64,000 bases of DNA from Sphingomonas lutea (GTDB lineage: Bacteria; Pseudomonadota; Alphaproteobacteria; Sphingomonadales; Sphingomonadaceae): positions 950,501 to 1,014,500 of the forward strand of contig NZ_CP060718.1 in the NCBI RefSeq assembly GCF_014396785.1, given 5' to 3'. The first letter of the stretch is position 1; the number at the start of each line of letters is the position of its first letter. A program made the translations under genes and the position numbers. Shown here piece after piece: positions 54,364-63,617 of the stretch. The notes under the pieces were generated by a model, which made no database searches, was not told the DNA's origin, and saw only the letters and a list, made by a program, of their open reading frames with translations.

Positions 54364-55611
54364 ATGGCGGGGCGTGGCGAACATCTTGTGCGGGGCGGGT
54401 TGCTGTTCGCCAACGGCAACAGCCTCGTCAGCCGCCTGTTCGCGCGCGGTTTCGCCCGCTTGCTCGATGAGATCGACGAGCGGCTGAAGGTCGGCGGGAT
54501 CGTCGCAACCCAGCCCGACGGCACGGTCCGCCGCCTCGGCTTCCGAGCCCCGGGGCCGGAGTGTGTTGTCTATCTGCACAGCTGGAACGCGCTCGTCCGG
54601 CTCGCGACCTCGGGCTCGATCGGCTGGTACCGCGCCTGGGCCAAGGGCGAATGGAACTCGCCCGATCCGGTGCCTTTGTTCGCCTTGTTCATGGCCAACC
54701 GCCACAGCCTTGGCGGGCTTGCACGGTCGAAGGGCCTGGCCCGCGCCTTCAATCTCGCCCGGCATCACCTGCGCCGCAACGATCTTACCGGCGCTCGCGA
54801 CAATATCGCGGCCCATTACGACCTCGGCAACGACTTCTACGCCGCCTGGCTCGACGACACGATGACCTATTCATCGGCGCGTTTTTCTCGGGCTGGTGAG
54901 AGCCTGGAGGCCGCGCAAGAACGCAAGGTCGCAACCCTGCTCGACCGGCTCGACCTAAAGCCCGGCCAGCGCCTGCTCGAAATCGGCTGCGGTTGGGGCA
55001 GTCTCGCCATCGCGGCGGCCAGGCGCGGCGTGTCGGTCGTCGGCCTGACCTTGTCGTTGGAGCAGAAGAAGTGGGCTGACAAAGCCTCGCTCAAGGCCGG
55101 CCTGTTCGACCGCGTCGAAATCCGCCTCGCCGACTATCGCGAGATCGACGAGCAGTTCGACGCCGTTGCTTCGGTCGAGATGGTCGAGGCCGTCGGCATG
55201 CGCTGGTGGCCCGCCTGGTTTGACGCCATCGCGCGCAACCTCAAGCCCGGCGGCCGCGCCGCGCTCCAGTTCATCAGCTTCGACCACGCCTTGTTCGACA
55301 GCTATTCGCGCAACCCCGATTTCATCCAGGCCTACATCTTCCCCGGCGGGATGCTGGTCGATGAGCCGCGCTTCGCGCTTCTCGCGGCGGAGCGCGGGCT
55401 CAGCTGGCAGGACCGCGAGGGCTTTGCGGAGGATTACGCCGAAACGCTCAAGCAATGGCGCCAGCGCTATGACGCGGCGGTCGCGCGCGGCGATCTTGCC
55501 GGGTTCAGCGACCGCTTCCACCAGCTGTGGCGTTACTATCTGATGTATTGCGAAGGCGGCTTTCGCGGCGGCGGGATCGACGTCGCTCAGGTCACCTTGG
55601 TCAAGGGCTAG
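54364..55611 (+). CDS. cfa: Cyclopropane-fatty-acyl-phospholipid synthase
   Basis: 415 residues. N-terminal lipid-binding part (residues 1-130), then NIAAHYDLGNDFYAAWLDDT then MTYSSARF, and the SAM site QRLLEIGCGWGSLAIAAARR. AVGMRWWPAWFDAI and SRNPDFIQAYIFPGGML are typical of CFA synthases. It adds a methylene from SAM across unsaturated acyl chains of membrane lipids, usually in stationary phase. ATG 54364 is 9 bases after the hydrolase stop. Confidence 0.94.
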   Translation: MAGRGEHLVRGGLLFANGNSLVSRLFARGFARLLDEIDERLKVGGIVATQPDGTVRRLGFRAPGPECVVYLHSWNALVRLATSGSIGWYRAWAKGEWNSPDPVPLFALFMANRHSLGGLARSKGLARAFNLARHHLRRNDLTGARDNIAAHYDLGNDFYAAWLDDTMTYSSARFSRAGESLEAAQERKVATLLDRLDLKPGQRLLEIGCGWGSLAIAAARRGVSVVGLTLSLEQKKWADKASLKAGLFDRVEIRLADYREIDEQFDAVASVEMVEAVGMRWWPAWFDAIARNLKPGGRAALQFISFDHALFDSYSRNPDFIQAYIFPGGMLVDEPRFALLAAERGLSWQDREGFAEDYAETLKQWRQRYDAAVARGDLAGFSDRFHQLWRYYLMYCEGGFRGGGIDVAQVTLVKG

Positions 55612-55684
55612 GCTAAAAGCCGGTATCGGGAGCGCCCCGCCAGTCCGCGCGTTGCGCCTGCGAAACAGCAGGAGCAATGTTCAG

Positions 55685-56161
55685 ATGGCCGACCTCAAGC
55701 TCAGCGACATCTCGGAGAAGATGCGCGACATCGATTTCACCATGCTTTCGACCCGCACCTCAGACGGCGCCATCGCCGCGCGCCCGATGAGCAACAACCG
55801 GCAGGTCGACTATGACGGCGACAGCTATTTCTTCACTTGCGACGACACCGGCACAGTCAAGGATATCTCAAGCGATCCCAACGTCGGGCTCGGCTTCCAG
55901 GCCAAGTCGGGACTGCTCAACATGAAGCCCTTCTTCATCGCCGTCGAAGGCAAGGCCGAACTGATCAAGGACAAGGGCCAGTTCGCCGAACATTGGACCA
56001 AGGATCTCGATGCCTGGTTCAAGGAAGGGATCGACACCCCCGGCCTGACGATGGTCAAGGTCCGCGCTACCCGCATTCATTATTGGGACGGTTACGACGA
56101 GGGCGAGATCAAGCTCGCCAAGGGTGCGGCCAACGACCGCGAGACCGAAGCGGCGCGCTAG
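55685..56161 (+). CDS. Pyridoxamine 5'-phosphate oxidase-like general stress protein
   Basis: 158 residues from ATG 55685 with AGGAG upstream. Split-barrel flavin-binding fold: FTMLSTRTSDGAIAARPMSN, then YFFTCDDTGTVKDISSDPNV and FFIAVEGKAELIKDKGQF. This is the general-stress FMN/PNPOx-like family, not the vitamin B6 enzyme itself. It may bind a flavin. The stop overlaps the convergent SDR by four bases. Confidence 0.85.
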   Translation: MADLKLSDISEKMRDIDFTMLSTRTSDGAIAARPMSNNRQVDYDGDSYFFTCDDTGTVKDISSDPNVGLGFQAKSGLLNMKPFFIAVEGKAELIKDKGQFAEHWTKDLDAWFKEGIDTPGLTMVKVRATRIHYWDGYDEGEIKLAKGAANDRETEAAR

Positions 56162-56880
56162 GCGTCGACGCGGATCCGCTCGCCGGTGGGCGCATCGGCG
56201 AGCAACCGCTTCACGATTGCATCCGCCACCACTTCGGGCGGCTTGAGGCTCTCTGGCTCCTCGCCGGGGAAGGCGAGGGCGCGCATCCGCGTCCGCGTCG
56301 CGCCCGGGTCGACGATGTGCACCCGCATCCGCTCAAGGTACGACGTCTCGTCGGCATAGGCGCCGAGCAAATTCTCAAGCGCCGCTTTTGACGAAGCATA
56401 AGCGCCCCAGAAAGCGCGCGGCGCTTCGCCAACCGACGAGGTCAGCGCGACGATGTCGGCGCGGTCAGCACGCTTGAGCAGGGGATCGAACGCCGCGATC
56501 AGCGCCTGGTTGGCGAGAAGGTTGAGGCTGATGACCCGCGCATACTCCTTGGGGTCGATGTCCTGCACCGGCGTCAGCGAGCCGAGCATCGCGGCGTTGA
56601 GCACGAGAATGTCGAGCTTCTCCCAGCGTTCCGCGACCGCACTCGCAAGCTTGCCGATCGCATCGCCCTTGGTGAGGTCGATGGGCGCGATGGTCGCGGT
56701 GCCGCCGGAATCGTGGATCCGATCCTCGACTTCCTCCAGCGCCTTGCCAGTGCGGGCGAGCAGGATCACATGCGCTCCGGCCGCCGCAAGCATCTCGGCA
56801 GTTGCTGCGCCAATGCCCCGGCTTGCACCCGTCACCAGAGCGAGCCGGCCGGACAGGCATTTCGATTCGATTCCAGACAT
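56158..56880 (-). CDS. Short-chain dehydrogenase/reductase
   Basis: 240 residues from ATG 56880 (MSGIESKCLSGRLALVTGAS). Motifs: TGASRGIGAATAEML, LVLNAAMLGSL, the serine in VALTSSVGEAP and catalytic YASSKAAL. C-terminal end RVHIVDPGATRTRMRALAFP fits the YciK-like group. The substrate is unknown. Its start is close to the divergent GAF gene. Confidence 0.87.
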   Translation of the reverse strand: MSGIESKCLSGRLALVTGASRGIGAATAEMLAAAGAHVILLARTGKALEEVEDRIHDSGGTATIAPIDLTKGDAIGKLASAVAERWEKLDILVLNAAMLGSLTPVQDIDPKEYARVISLNLLANQALIAAFDPLLKRADRADIVALTSSVGEAPRAFWGAYASSKAALENLLGAYADETSYLERMRVHIVDPGATRTRMRALAFPGEEPESLKPPEVVADAIVKRLLADAPTGERIRVDA

Positions 56881-56982
56881 GTCGCGCGTGCCCCTGCACG
56901 CACGCGCAGCGCGAGGCAATGCGCGGCGATCTTCGACAAAGCTTCCGAACCCGCCGCGGAAGTCGTATGATTTGGCCATGCT

Positions 56983-57561
56983 GTGTTCACTAGCAGTGTG
57001 GCTGGACTGCGTGCCTTGGTAGCCTCGACTCTCTCAGATCTGGCTCCGAGCCAGTCTCCGGAACGCGTTGCTTCGGATCCTCTGGAGCACGCTGCAAGTC
57101 GCTTGGCGGAGGCACGAAGCGTCGACGAACTGGTTGCTGTCCTCCGCGGCCATGCCCGCCGGCTGATCGGCGCCGACGGGATCGCGATCATCCTGCGTGA
57201 CGGTGAATGTTGCCATTATGTGGAGGAAGACGCGATCGGCCCACTGTGGAAGGGCGGCCGCTTTCCACTCGAAAGCTGCGTCAGCGGCTGGGCGATGGTC
57301 AACCGCCGGACCGCTGTCATTGCAGATATTCTGGCCGATTCGCGCGTACCGCATGAAGCCTATCGCGGGACGTTCGTTCGAAGCATGGCTATGGCACCGA
57401 TGGGCGGCCCTGACCCACGCGGGGCACTCGGCGCCTATTGGGCCCAGGCCCATGTGGCTTGCGAGGCTGAGGTAAACATCCTGGAGCGGCTTGCAGACGT
57501 CGCTGGGGAAGCGCTCAACCGCCTCGCGGGGGAGTTGCGCCGCCGAAGGCACGACCGTTGA
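56983..57561 (+). CDS. GAF-domain sensor protein
   Basis: 192 residues from GTG 56983. Residues about 40-180 form a GAF domain: LAEARSVDELVAVLRGHARR, then GADGIAIILRDGECCHYVEE, WKGGRFPLESCVSGWAMVNR and SMAMAPMGGPDPRGALGAYW. The conserved cysteine in ESCVSGW is present in many such proteins. The ligand is unknown. The stop overlaps the next gene (TTGA), which is a histidine kinase, so the pair probably acts as one sensor. Confidence 0.8.
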   Translation: MFTSSVAGLRALVASTLSDLAPSQSPERVASDPLEHAASRLAEARSVDELVAVLRGHARRLIGADGIAIILRDGECCHYVEEDAIGPLWKGGRFPLESCVSGWAMVNRRTAVIADILADSRVPHEAYRGTFVRSMAMAPMGGPDPRGALGAYWAQAHVACEAEVNILERLADVAGEALNRLAGELRRRRHDR

Positions 57562-58634
57562 GATTCGCTGCCCGAAGGCGCTTGCGCCTGCCTCACATGG
57601 ATGCCCAAACCTTGCTCCTTGCCCTGCTGCCGCGGAGAACCCTGCCGTTTTGGAAAGGCCAGCTTCTGGCGGTCGGACTGGCCGCCGTCTCGGGCGTGCT
57701 GCGGCACGCGGGCACTCCGTTGATCGGCACGACAAGTGTCTACACGGCCTTCTTTCCTGCGATTCTTATCGCTGCGCTTTGGGCTGGACCGCGGGCAGCA
57801 GCGACCGCCATCCTTGTGAGTACAATCGCCGGTGCCTGGATCAGTTTTTCGATTGAGGGCTCAGGTGTCGGTTGGCTGATGTTTCCGCTGATCGCCGCGG
57901 TAGTTGCGATAGTCGCCTGTTCGGTGCGTGCCGCGCTTGATGTTCAGCATTTCCGTTCCGGAGCGCTCGAGAACCGCGACCGCGAACTTGCCTCGATCAG
58001 CCGCGAGCTTGACCACCGCAGCAAGAACACGCTGGCGGTGGTCTCAGCACTGACTCGTCAAGCCGCTGAAGCGAGTGAAAACAAGGAGGAGATGCGCGAT
58101 CGGCTGTGCGGGCATTTCGCCGCGATGGGCGCCGCGCAGACTTTGTTGCTGGAAGTCGGATCCAAGAATGTCGCCGTTAAACGGTTGGTAGAAGAGGCGC
58201 TCGCGCCTTTCATTCAGGAAGGGCAGATCAGCGTCGAGGTTGATCCCGAGCTGGAAGCGCCGACGGGATGCGAGGTTATGCTTAGCCTCGCCGTCAATGA
58301 GCTAGCGACCAATTCCTGTAAGTATGGCGCACTTTCAGCGCCCTCGGGGAATGTCCGAGTGACTGGTTCGCACACAGATTTGCAAGCGAATCTCGTGTGG
58401 TCGGAATTCGGCGGCCCGCGGGTTGAAACTCCGGGTCCGGCCAGCACCGGATCGCGGCTGATTAACCGGGCCCTCACGGGCGCGCCCGGCGGCCGCGTGG
58501 ACGTCTCGTTTCATCCGGCCGGCTTACGCTGCGAATTTGCTGGTTGGCCGGTTAGCGGCTGGCGACGAGGGAAAGCGAGACTGCGGCTTCCTTTTCGGCG
58601 ACGTCGGTCAATTGCGTCGGATAATCGCCGGTGA
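57558..58634 (+). CDS. HWE/HisKA_2-type membrane histidine kinase
   Basis: 358 residues from TTG 57558; ATG 57597 is also possible. Three to four TM helices form a DUF4118-like input module (SVYTAFFPAILIAALWAGPR). The kinase core has H in SRELDHRSKNTLAVVSALTR, N box in LAVNELATNSCKYGALS, and a short ATP lid. These belong to the HWE/HisKA_2 class, often signalling general stress in alphaproteobacteria. The last 28 codons overlap purF; the family normally ends near CEFAGW, so the present tail (RGKARLRLPFRRRRS) is probably a stop loss. Confidence 0.85.
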   Translation: MRFAARRRLRLPHMDAQTLLLALLPRRTLPFWKGQLLAVGLAAVSGVLRHAGTPLIGTTSVYTAFFPAILIAALWAGPRAAATAILVSTIAGAWISFSIEGSGVGWLMFPLIAAVVAIVACSVRAALDVQHFRSGALENRDRELASISRELDHRSKNTLAVVSALTRQAAEASENKEEMRDRLCGHFAAMGAAQTLLLEVGSKNVAVKRLVEEALAPFIQEGQISVEVDPELEAPTGCEVMLSLAVNELATNSCKYGALSAPSGNVRVTGSHTDLQANLVWSEFGGPRVETPGPASTGSRLINRALTGAPGGRVDVSFHPAGLRCEFAGWPVSGWRRGKARLRLPFRRRRSIASDNRR

Positions 58635-60000
58635 AGCAGGCGTCGCAGCGCTGCGGCTTCACGCCGTCGCGCTCCTCGCCCATCGCGCGGTACAGCCCCT
58701 CGATCGAAATGAAGGCGAGGCTGTCGGCATTGATGTAGTCGCGCATCTGCTCGATGCCCATTTGCGCCGCGAGCAGCTTGGCGCGTTCGGGCGTGTCGAC
58801 GCCGTAAAAGCAGCTGTGGCGCGTCGGCGGCGAGGCGATGCGCATGTGCACTTCCTTGGCGCCCGCATCGCGCATCATCTGCACGATCTTCACGCTGGTG
58901 GTGCCGCGGACGATCGAATCGTCGATGAGGACGATGCGCTTGCCTGCGACCAGCGCACTGTTCGCGTTATGCTTGAGCTTGACGCCGAGGTGGCGGACTT
59001 CCTGGCTGGGCTGGATGAAGGTGCGCCCGACATAGTGCGAGCGAATGATGCCAAGCTCGAACGGAATGCCCGAGGCCTGGCTGAAGCCGATCGCCGCGGG
59101 GACGCCACTGTCGGGAACCGGCACGACATAATCGGCCTCGACCGGCGCTTCGCGCGACAGTTCGGCGCCGATGTTCTTGCGCACCTCATAGACCGACTTG
59201 CCTTCGGCAATGCTGTCGGGACGCGAGAAATAGACATGCTCGAAAATGCACGGCCGCGGCGCGAGCTTCTCGAATGGCCGGAAGGAGCGGGTACCGCCGT
59301 CGTTGACCAAGATCACTTCGCCCGGCTCGACATCGCGCAGGTAGCGCGCTCCGATCACATCGAGCGCGACGGTTTCCGACGCGAAAATCGTCGCTTCGCC
59401 GAGCTTGCCCATGACCAGCGGGCGGATGCCGAGCGGGTCGCGGCAGGCAACCAGGCCGTCCTCGGTCAGGACGAGGAGCGAATAGGCACCTTCGACCTGC
59501 TTGAGCGCATCGGTCAACTGGTCGAGGCGGTTGGAGAAGCTGGACGTGGCGACGAGGTGGATGATGACTTCGGTGTCGCTGGTCGACTGGAAGATCGAAC
59601 CGCGGCGGTTGAGCGTCCGCCGGAGCTTCATCGCGTTCGACAGATTGCCGTTCTGCGCGACGGCGAAGCCTCCCTCGGCCATTTCGGCAAACAGGGGCTG
59701 GGCGTTGCGAAGCGACGATTCGCCGGTGGTGGCATATCGGACGTGGCCGATGGCGGTCGATCCGGCGAGTGGGCGCATCACCTTGTCGCGGTCGAAATTA
59801 CCGGCGACGTGGCCCATCGCCTTGTGGGTATGAAAATGCTTGCCGTCGAAGCTGGTGATGCCCGCGGCTTCCTGCCCACGGTGCTGCAGCGCGTGCAGGC
59901 CGAGCGCAACGAAACTGGCCGCATTGTCGGCACCCCAGATGCCGAAGATGCCGCATTCCTCGCGGAGCTTGTCGTCGTCAAACGGATTGGTCGTCAGCAT
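58552..60000 (-). CDS. purF: Amidophosphoribosyltransferase
   Basis: 482 residues. A short propeptide ends before the nucleophile cysteine in REECGIFGIWG. Glutaminase motifs: HRGQEAAGI and ATTGESSLRNAQP. The phosphoribosyltransferase site reads RIVLIDDSIVRGTTSVKIVQ. It makes phosphoribosylamine, the first committed step in purine synthesis. Its 3' end overlaps the kinase gene by 83 bases on the other strand. Confidence 0.96.
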   Translation of the reverse strand: MLTTNPFDDDKLREECGIFGIWGADNAASFVALGLHALQHRGQEAAGITSFDGKHFHTHKAMGHVAGNFDRDKVMRPLAGSTAIGHVRYATTGESSLRNAQPLFAEMAEGGFAVAQNGNLSNAMKLRRTLNRRGSIFQSTSDTEVIIHLVATSSFSNRLDQLTDALKQVEGAYSLLVLTEDGLVACRDPLGIRPLVMGKLGEATIFASETVALDVIGARYLRDVEPGEVILVNDGGTRSFRPFEKLAPRPCIFEHVYFSRPDSIAEGKSVYEVRKNIGAELSREAPVEADYVVPVPDSGVPAAIGFSQASGIPFELGIIRSHYVGRTFIQPSQEVRHLGVKLKHNANSALVAGKRIVLIDDSIVRGTTSVKIVQMMRDAGAKEVHMRIASPPTRHSCFYGVDTPERAKLLAAQMGIEQMRDYINADSLAFISIEGLYRAMGEERDGVKPQRCDACFTGDYPTQLTDVAEKEAAVSLSLVASR

Positions 60001-60110
60001 GTCCCGGTCCAGGCTGCGGCGAGTGTGAAAGCCATATAGGGGGAGCGGCGGCCTTTGTCGCCCCCGCGATGAACGCGGCGTGAAATCGGATTTGGCGCGT
60101 CCCCGAAAAT

Positions 60111-60710
60111 CTAAGCTTTCCAGAGGTTTGGATAGCGCTTGCGAAGGCTTGCGACCTTAGGACGGTCATGCACGACGATATAGGGATGCATCGGGTTGCG
60201 CCGCGCAAAATCCTGATGTTCGGATTCGGCCCGAAAAAAGCGGCCGCTCTCGATCCTGGTCGCGATGGGGCGCTTATAGGCGCCGGTCTGCTTGAGCTTC
60301 TGGATGAAGACTGCCGCCGCACGCTCTTGTCCGGGCGATTGCGGGAAGATGGCCGAACGATAGCTCCGTCCCGTGTCCGGACCCTGGCGGTTCAACTGCG
60401 TCGGATCGTGCGCCACCGTGAAGTAGATCTGGAGCAGCTGACCGTAGCTGATCTGCGACGGATCATAGGTGATCCGCACCGCTTCCGCATGGCCCGTCCG
60501 CTCCGAGCTGACCTTGTCGTAAGTGGCATCGCTCGCCCGTCCGCCGGCATAGCCGGACACGACGTCCTGCACCCCGCGCACATGTTCAAACACCGCCTCC
60601 ATGCCCCAGAAGCATCCGCCGGCGAGGACTGCGACATCGGTCTGCGCGGACGCCGGCGTGGCTACGGTGAGAGCACCGAGCGCCAGGGTGGGGAAGAGGA
60701 AGGATTTCAT
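60111..60710 (-). CDS. msrA: Peptide methionine sulfoxide reductase, exported
   Basis: 199 residues. Signal peptide MKSFLFPTLALGALTVATPA then SAQ precedes the MsrA domain, so it is periplasmic. Catalytic loop AGGCFWGMEAVFEHVRGV, then VSGYAGGRASDATYDKVSSE and GHAEAVRITYDPSQISY. There are no obvious C-terminal resolving cysteines, so thiol recycling is unclear. It repairs methionine-S-sulfoxide. It stands next to the divergent MerR gene. Confidence 0.93.
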   Translation of the reverse strand: MKSFLFPTLALGALTVATPASAQTDVAVLAGGCFWGMEAVFEHVRGVQDVVSGYAGGRASDATYDKVSSERTGHAEAVRITYDPSQISYGQLLQIYFTVAHDPTQLNRQGPDTGRSYRSAIFPQSPGQERAAAVFIQKLKQTGAYKRPIATRIESGRFFRAESEHQDFARRNPMHPYIVVHDRPKVASLRKRYPNLWKA

Positions 60711-60758
60711 GGCGCCGCTTTATCTGTCGAGGGATGAACTCGCACTGACGAACTGTGA

Positions 60759-60776
60759 TTGACGTTTACGTAAAGT
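60759..60776 (+). promoter_or_regulatory. Possible MerR operator
   Basis: TTGACGTTTACGTAAAGT contains the perfect 10-base palindrome TTTACGTAAA (60765-60774) directly behind a TTGACG that could be a -35 box. MerR regulators of acyl-CoA catabolism bind similar ACGT-centred sites in the promoter spacer. It lies 17 bases before the preferred start of the regulator. Confidence 0.45.
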
Positions 60777-60793
60777 GCGATCAATGCCGGGGC

Positions 60794-61207
60794 GTGGACG
60801 AATCGCATGATCAACTGACGATTGGCCAGCTTGGCGCCGAGTTCGGCGTGACCGCGCGCGCGCTGCGTTTCTACGAAGACGAAGACTTGCTGGCGCCCCA
60901 GCGGCGCGGCACGCAGCGTCTTTATTCGCAGCGCGACCGGGCGCGGCTGGCGTGGATCCTGCGTGGACGCCGCGTCGGTCTCAGCCTTGCCGACATCAAG
61001 GAACTGCTCGACCTCTACGACCTCGGCGACAACCGCCGTACACAGCGTCTCAAGACAATCGAGCGCTGTTCGGAGCAGGTCGAGAAACTGAAAGCGCAAC
61101 GCGTCGATATCGATGCGACCATCGACGAACTCGAACAATTCATCGCCATGGTTACGCAGACCATGAACGCCGACATTCCAGCGAAAAGAGCCCAAGGAGC
61201 CGCCTGA
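60794..61207 (+). CDS. MerR-family regulator of acyl-CoA metabolism (LiuR-like)
   Basis: 137 residues from GTG 60794; a GTG at 60755 would add 13 residues but would cover the putative operator. The winged helix reads [20 protein letters not shown] then [20 protein letters not shown], and the dimer coil follows. There is no metal-binding cysteine pattern. The stop overlaps the acyl-CoA dehydrogenase ATG (TGATG), so it probably controls that gene, as LiuR-type proteins do for branched-chain or fatty-acid degradation. Confidence 0.8.
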   Translation: MDESHDQLTIGQLGAEFGVTARALRFYEDEDLLAPQRRGTQRLYSQRDRARLAWILRGRRVGLSLADIKELLDLYDLGDNRRTQRLKTIERCSEQVEKLKAQRVDIDATIDELEQFIAMVTQTMNADIPAKRAQGAA

Positions 61208-63003
61208 TGCCGATCTACACCGCGCCCGTGAAAGAGACCCGCTTCATCCTCGACGAAGTGCTCGACATCGGCCGCTATTTGAACCTTCCGGGCTTTGCCA
61301 ACGCGTCGCCCGACGTGGTCGAGGCGATCCTCGAGGAGGCGGGCCGTTTCGCGTCGGAAGTGCTGGCGCCGCTTAACCGCGTTGGTGACGAACATGGCTG
61401 CAAGCGCAACGATGACGGGTCGGTGACCACCCCGCCGGGCTTCAAGGACGCCTACAAGCAATTCGTCGAGGCCGGCTGGCCGACGCTGACCGCGCCCGAG
61501 GAATATGGCGGGCAGGGGCTTCCGCAGGTCGTCGGCACTGCGGTCACCGAATATATCCTGTCGGCGAACCACGCGTTCGAAATGTACCAGGGGCTGACGG
61601 CGGGCGCGATCGCCTCGCTTCTCACCAAGGCCTCGGACGAGCTTAAGCAGACCTATGTGCCCAATATGGTCACGGGCCGCTGGACCGGCACGATGAACCT
61701 GACCGAGCCGCACTGCGGCACCGATCTCGGACTGCTCAAGACCCGCGCCGATCCCAATCCCGACGGCAGCTACGCCATCACGGGCACCAAGATCTTCATC
61801 TCCTCGGGCGAGCATGACATGTCCGAGAACATCATCCACCTCGTCCTCGCCAAAATCGCGGGCGCGCCGGACAATGTGAAGGGTATTTCCCTGTTCGTGG
61901 TGCCCAAGTTCCTGGTCAACGAGGACGGCTCGCTGGGTGAGCGCAACGGGCTGTCGTGCGGCGCGCTCGAAAAGAAGATGGGCATACACGGCAATTCGAC
62001 CTGCGTGATGAACTATGACGGCGCCAAGGGCTGGCTGGTCGGCGAGCCCGAAAAGGGGCTGGCAGCGATGTTCATCATGATGAATGCGGCGCGGCTGGGC
62101 GTCGGCCTGCAAGGGTTGGCGCAGGGCGAGGTCGCTTATCAAAACGCGGTCGCCTACGCCAAGGACCGGCGACAGGGCCGCGCGCTCAAGCCGGAGCTGC
62201 GCGATGCGAACGCCAGGGCCGACAATCTGCTCGTCCACCCCGACGTCCGCCGCATGCTGCTCGAGGCGCGCTCGTGGAACGAGGCGGGACGCGCGCTGGT
62301 GCTGTGGGGTGCGTTGCAGGTCGACCTGATGCGTCGTTCGCCCGATGAGGCGGAGCGCCAGCAGGCCGACGACCTGCTCGGCCTGATCACCCCGGTCATC
62401 AAGGGCTATCTCACCGACAAGGGGCTCGAAGCCGCGGTCCTTGGCCAGCAGGTGTTCGGCGGGCACGGCTACATCCGCGAATGGGGCATGGAACAGTTCG
62501 TCCGCGACGCCCGCATCACGCAGATTTACGAAGGCACGAACGGCATCCAGGCGATGGACTTGGTCGGCCGCAAGCTGCCCAAGGACGGCGGCCGCGCAAT
62601 CCGCACCCTGTTCGAGATCATCGGCCGCGACATTGCTGAAGCCAAGCAGGCGGGCGACCCGGCGGGGGTCGCCGCGGCGCTGGAGACGGCCGTCGGTGAA
62701 TTGCAGGGCGCGACGATGTGGCTTGCCAAGAACGGCATGGCCGACCCCAATAACGCCGGCGCGGGCGCTTATGCCTATATGGAGCTGATGGGCGTGGTCA
62801 CGCTTGGCTGGATGTGGATGAAGATGGCGGCTGCCTCATCGCGCCTGCTTGCCGAAGGGTCAGGTGACCGCGGGTGGCATGAAACGAAGCTGGCGACTGC
62901 GCAATTCTACGCCGAACGCGAACTGGTCATGGCACCGGCGCTGCGCCGCAAGGTCGAAGCGGGCGCCGAAACGCTCATGAAGATCCCCGAAGAGGCGTTC
63001 TAA
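61207..63003 (+). CDS. Acyl-CoA dehydrogenase, long C-terminal form
   Basis: 598 residues from ATG 61207. FAD/acyl-CoA sites: [20 protein letters not shown] and [20 protein letters not shown]. The catalytic base glutamate should lie in [20 protein letters not shown]. The family with DUF1974-like or ACDH_C extension (about 100 residues beyond the core) is the DmdC/AidB-like long form. It introduces the first double bond in acyl-CoA oxidation. It is coupled to the MerR gene. Confidence 0.92.
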   Translation: MPIYTAPVKETRFILDEVLDIGRYLNLPGFANASPDVVEAILEEAGRFASEVLAPLNRVGDEHGCKRNDDGSVTTPPGFKDAYKQFVEAGWPTLTAPEEYGGQGLPQVVGTAVTEYILSANHAFEMYQGLTAGAIASLLTKASDELKQTYVPNMVTGRWTGTMNLTEPHCGTDLGLLKTRADPNPDGSYAITGTKIFISSGEHDMSENIIHLVLAKIAGAPDNVKGISLFVVPKFLVNEDGSLGERNGLSCGALEKKMGIHGNSTCVMNYDGAKGWLVGEPEKGLAAMFIMMNAARLGVGLQGLAQGEVAYQNAVAYAKDRRQGRALKPELRDANARADNLLVHPDVRRMLLEARSWNEAGRALVLWGALQVDLMRRSPDEAERQQADDLLGLITPVIKGYLTDKGLEAAVLGQQVFGGHGYIREWGMEQFVRDARITQIYEGTNGIQAMDLVGRKLPKDGGRAIRTLFEIIGRDIAEAKQAGDPAGVAAALETAVGELQGATMWLAKNGMADPNNAGAGAYAYMELMGVVTLGWMWMKMAAASSRLLAEGSGDRGWHETKLATAQFYAERELVMAPALRRKVEAGAETLMKIPEEAF

Positions 63004-63120
63004 CGGCCAATCTGTCCCAGCCCGGGACAGTGCCGATAAGGCCGTTGCGGCGGCCGGGTGATCGGCAGATGATCGAAGGGTCGCCGCGCTAATCCCCTTG
63101 TGCGGCGCTACAGGCGTAAG

Positions 63121-63152
63121 GAAGGCTCGTCCGGCACGCGGGGCGAGCCTTC
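63121..63152 (+). terminator. Terminator after the acyl-CoA dehydrogenase
   Basis: Perfect 9-base stem GAAGGCTCG (63121-63129) / CGAGCCTTC (63144-63152) with a 14-base loop, then TTGCTGT. It ends the MerR-dehydrogenase unit. Nothing else was found in 63004-63273. Confidence 0.65.
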
Positions 63153-63273
63153 TTGCTGTCACATGCGGTAAATAGGCCGCGGAGTCGGTTGGCGGGGCAA
63201 ATAATGTTATGGTGCCCCGGTCCGGCGCGCGACTCGCGCTCTGGAAGTTCGCTAGCTGCCATCGGGGGGTGGC

Positions 63274-63456
63274 ATGAGTCGTGACATGGAATATTTCCGC
63301 CGCCGGGCGGCCGAGGAGCGCATCGCCGCGATGCAGGCGGCGCATCCGAAAGTGCGCGAGGCGCATCTGGAAATGGCCCGGATGTACGAGGACCGGATGA
63401 CCGAGCCACGCGAAGAAGGTCAGGTCGTCACCTTGGACCTTCCGACCGTGGCCTGA
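63274..63456 (+). CDS. Small protein, YFRRRA-EER family
   Basis: 60 residues. MSRDMEYFRRRAAEERIAAM then KVREAHLEMARMYEDRM. Same pattern as the 54-residue protein at 43869-44033. Function unknown. GGGGGTGGC stands before the ATG. A terminator follows downstream. Confidence 0.7.
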   Translation: MSRDMEYFRRRAAEERIAAMQAAHPKVREAHLEMARMYEDRMTEPREEGQVVTLDLPTVA

Positions 63457-63576
63457 CTGGCCCTACCGAAAGATAAGCTTTCAGCAGTTACGAGGCCGGT
63501 TAGATTTGTGCTGCCGACTCCGGAGGATCGCCCGATCTCGGGGCGGCATCCCAGCGCTCAGCAAAATCGCTGGTAC

Positions 63577-63615
63577 GAAAGGCCCGCACATGCCCCCGGC
63601 GTATGCGGGCCTTTC
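63577..63615. terminator. Bidirectional terminator
   Basis: Perfect 12-base stem GAAAGGCCCGCA (63577-63588) / TGCGGGCCTTTC (63604-63615) with T/A flanks on both sides. It lies between the small plus gene and the end of the minus-strand SRAP gene. Confidence 0.8.
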
Positions 63616-63617
63616 TA

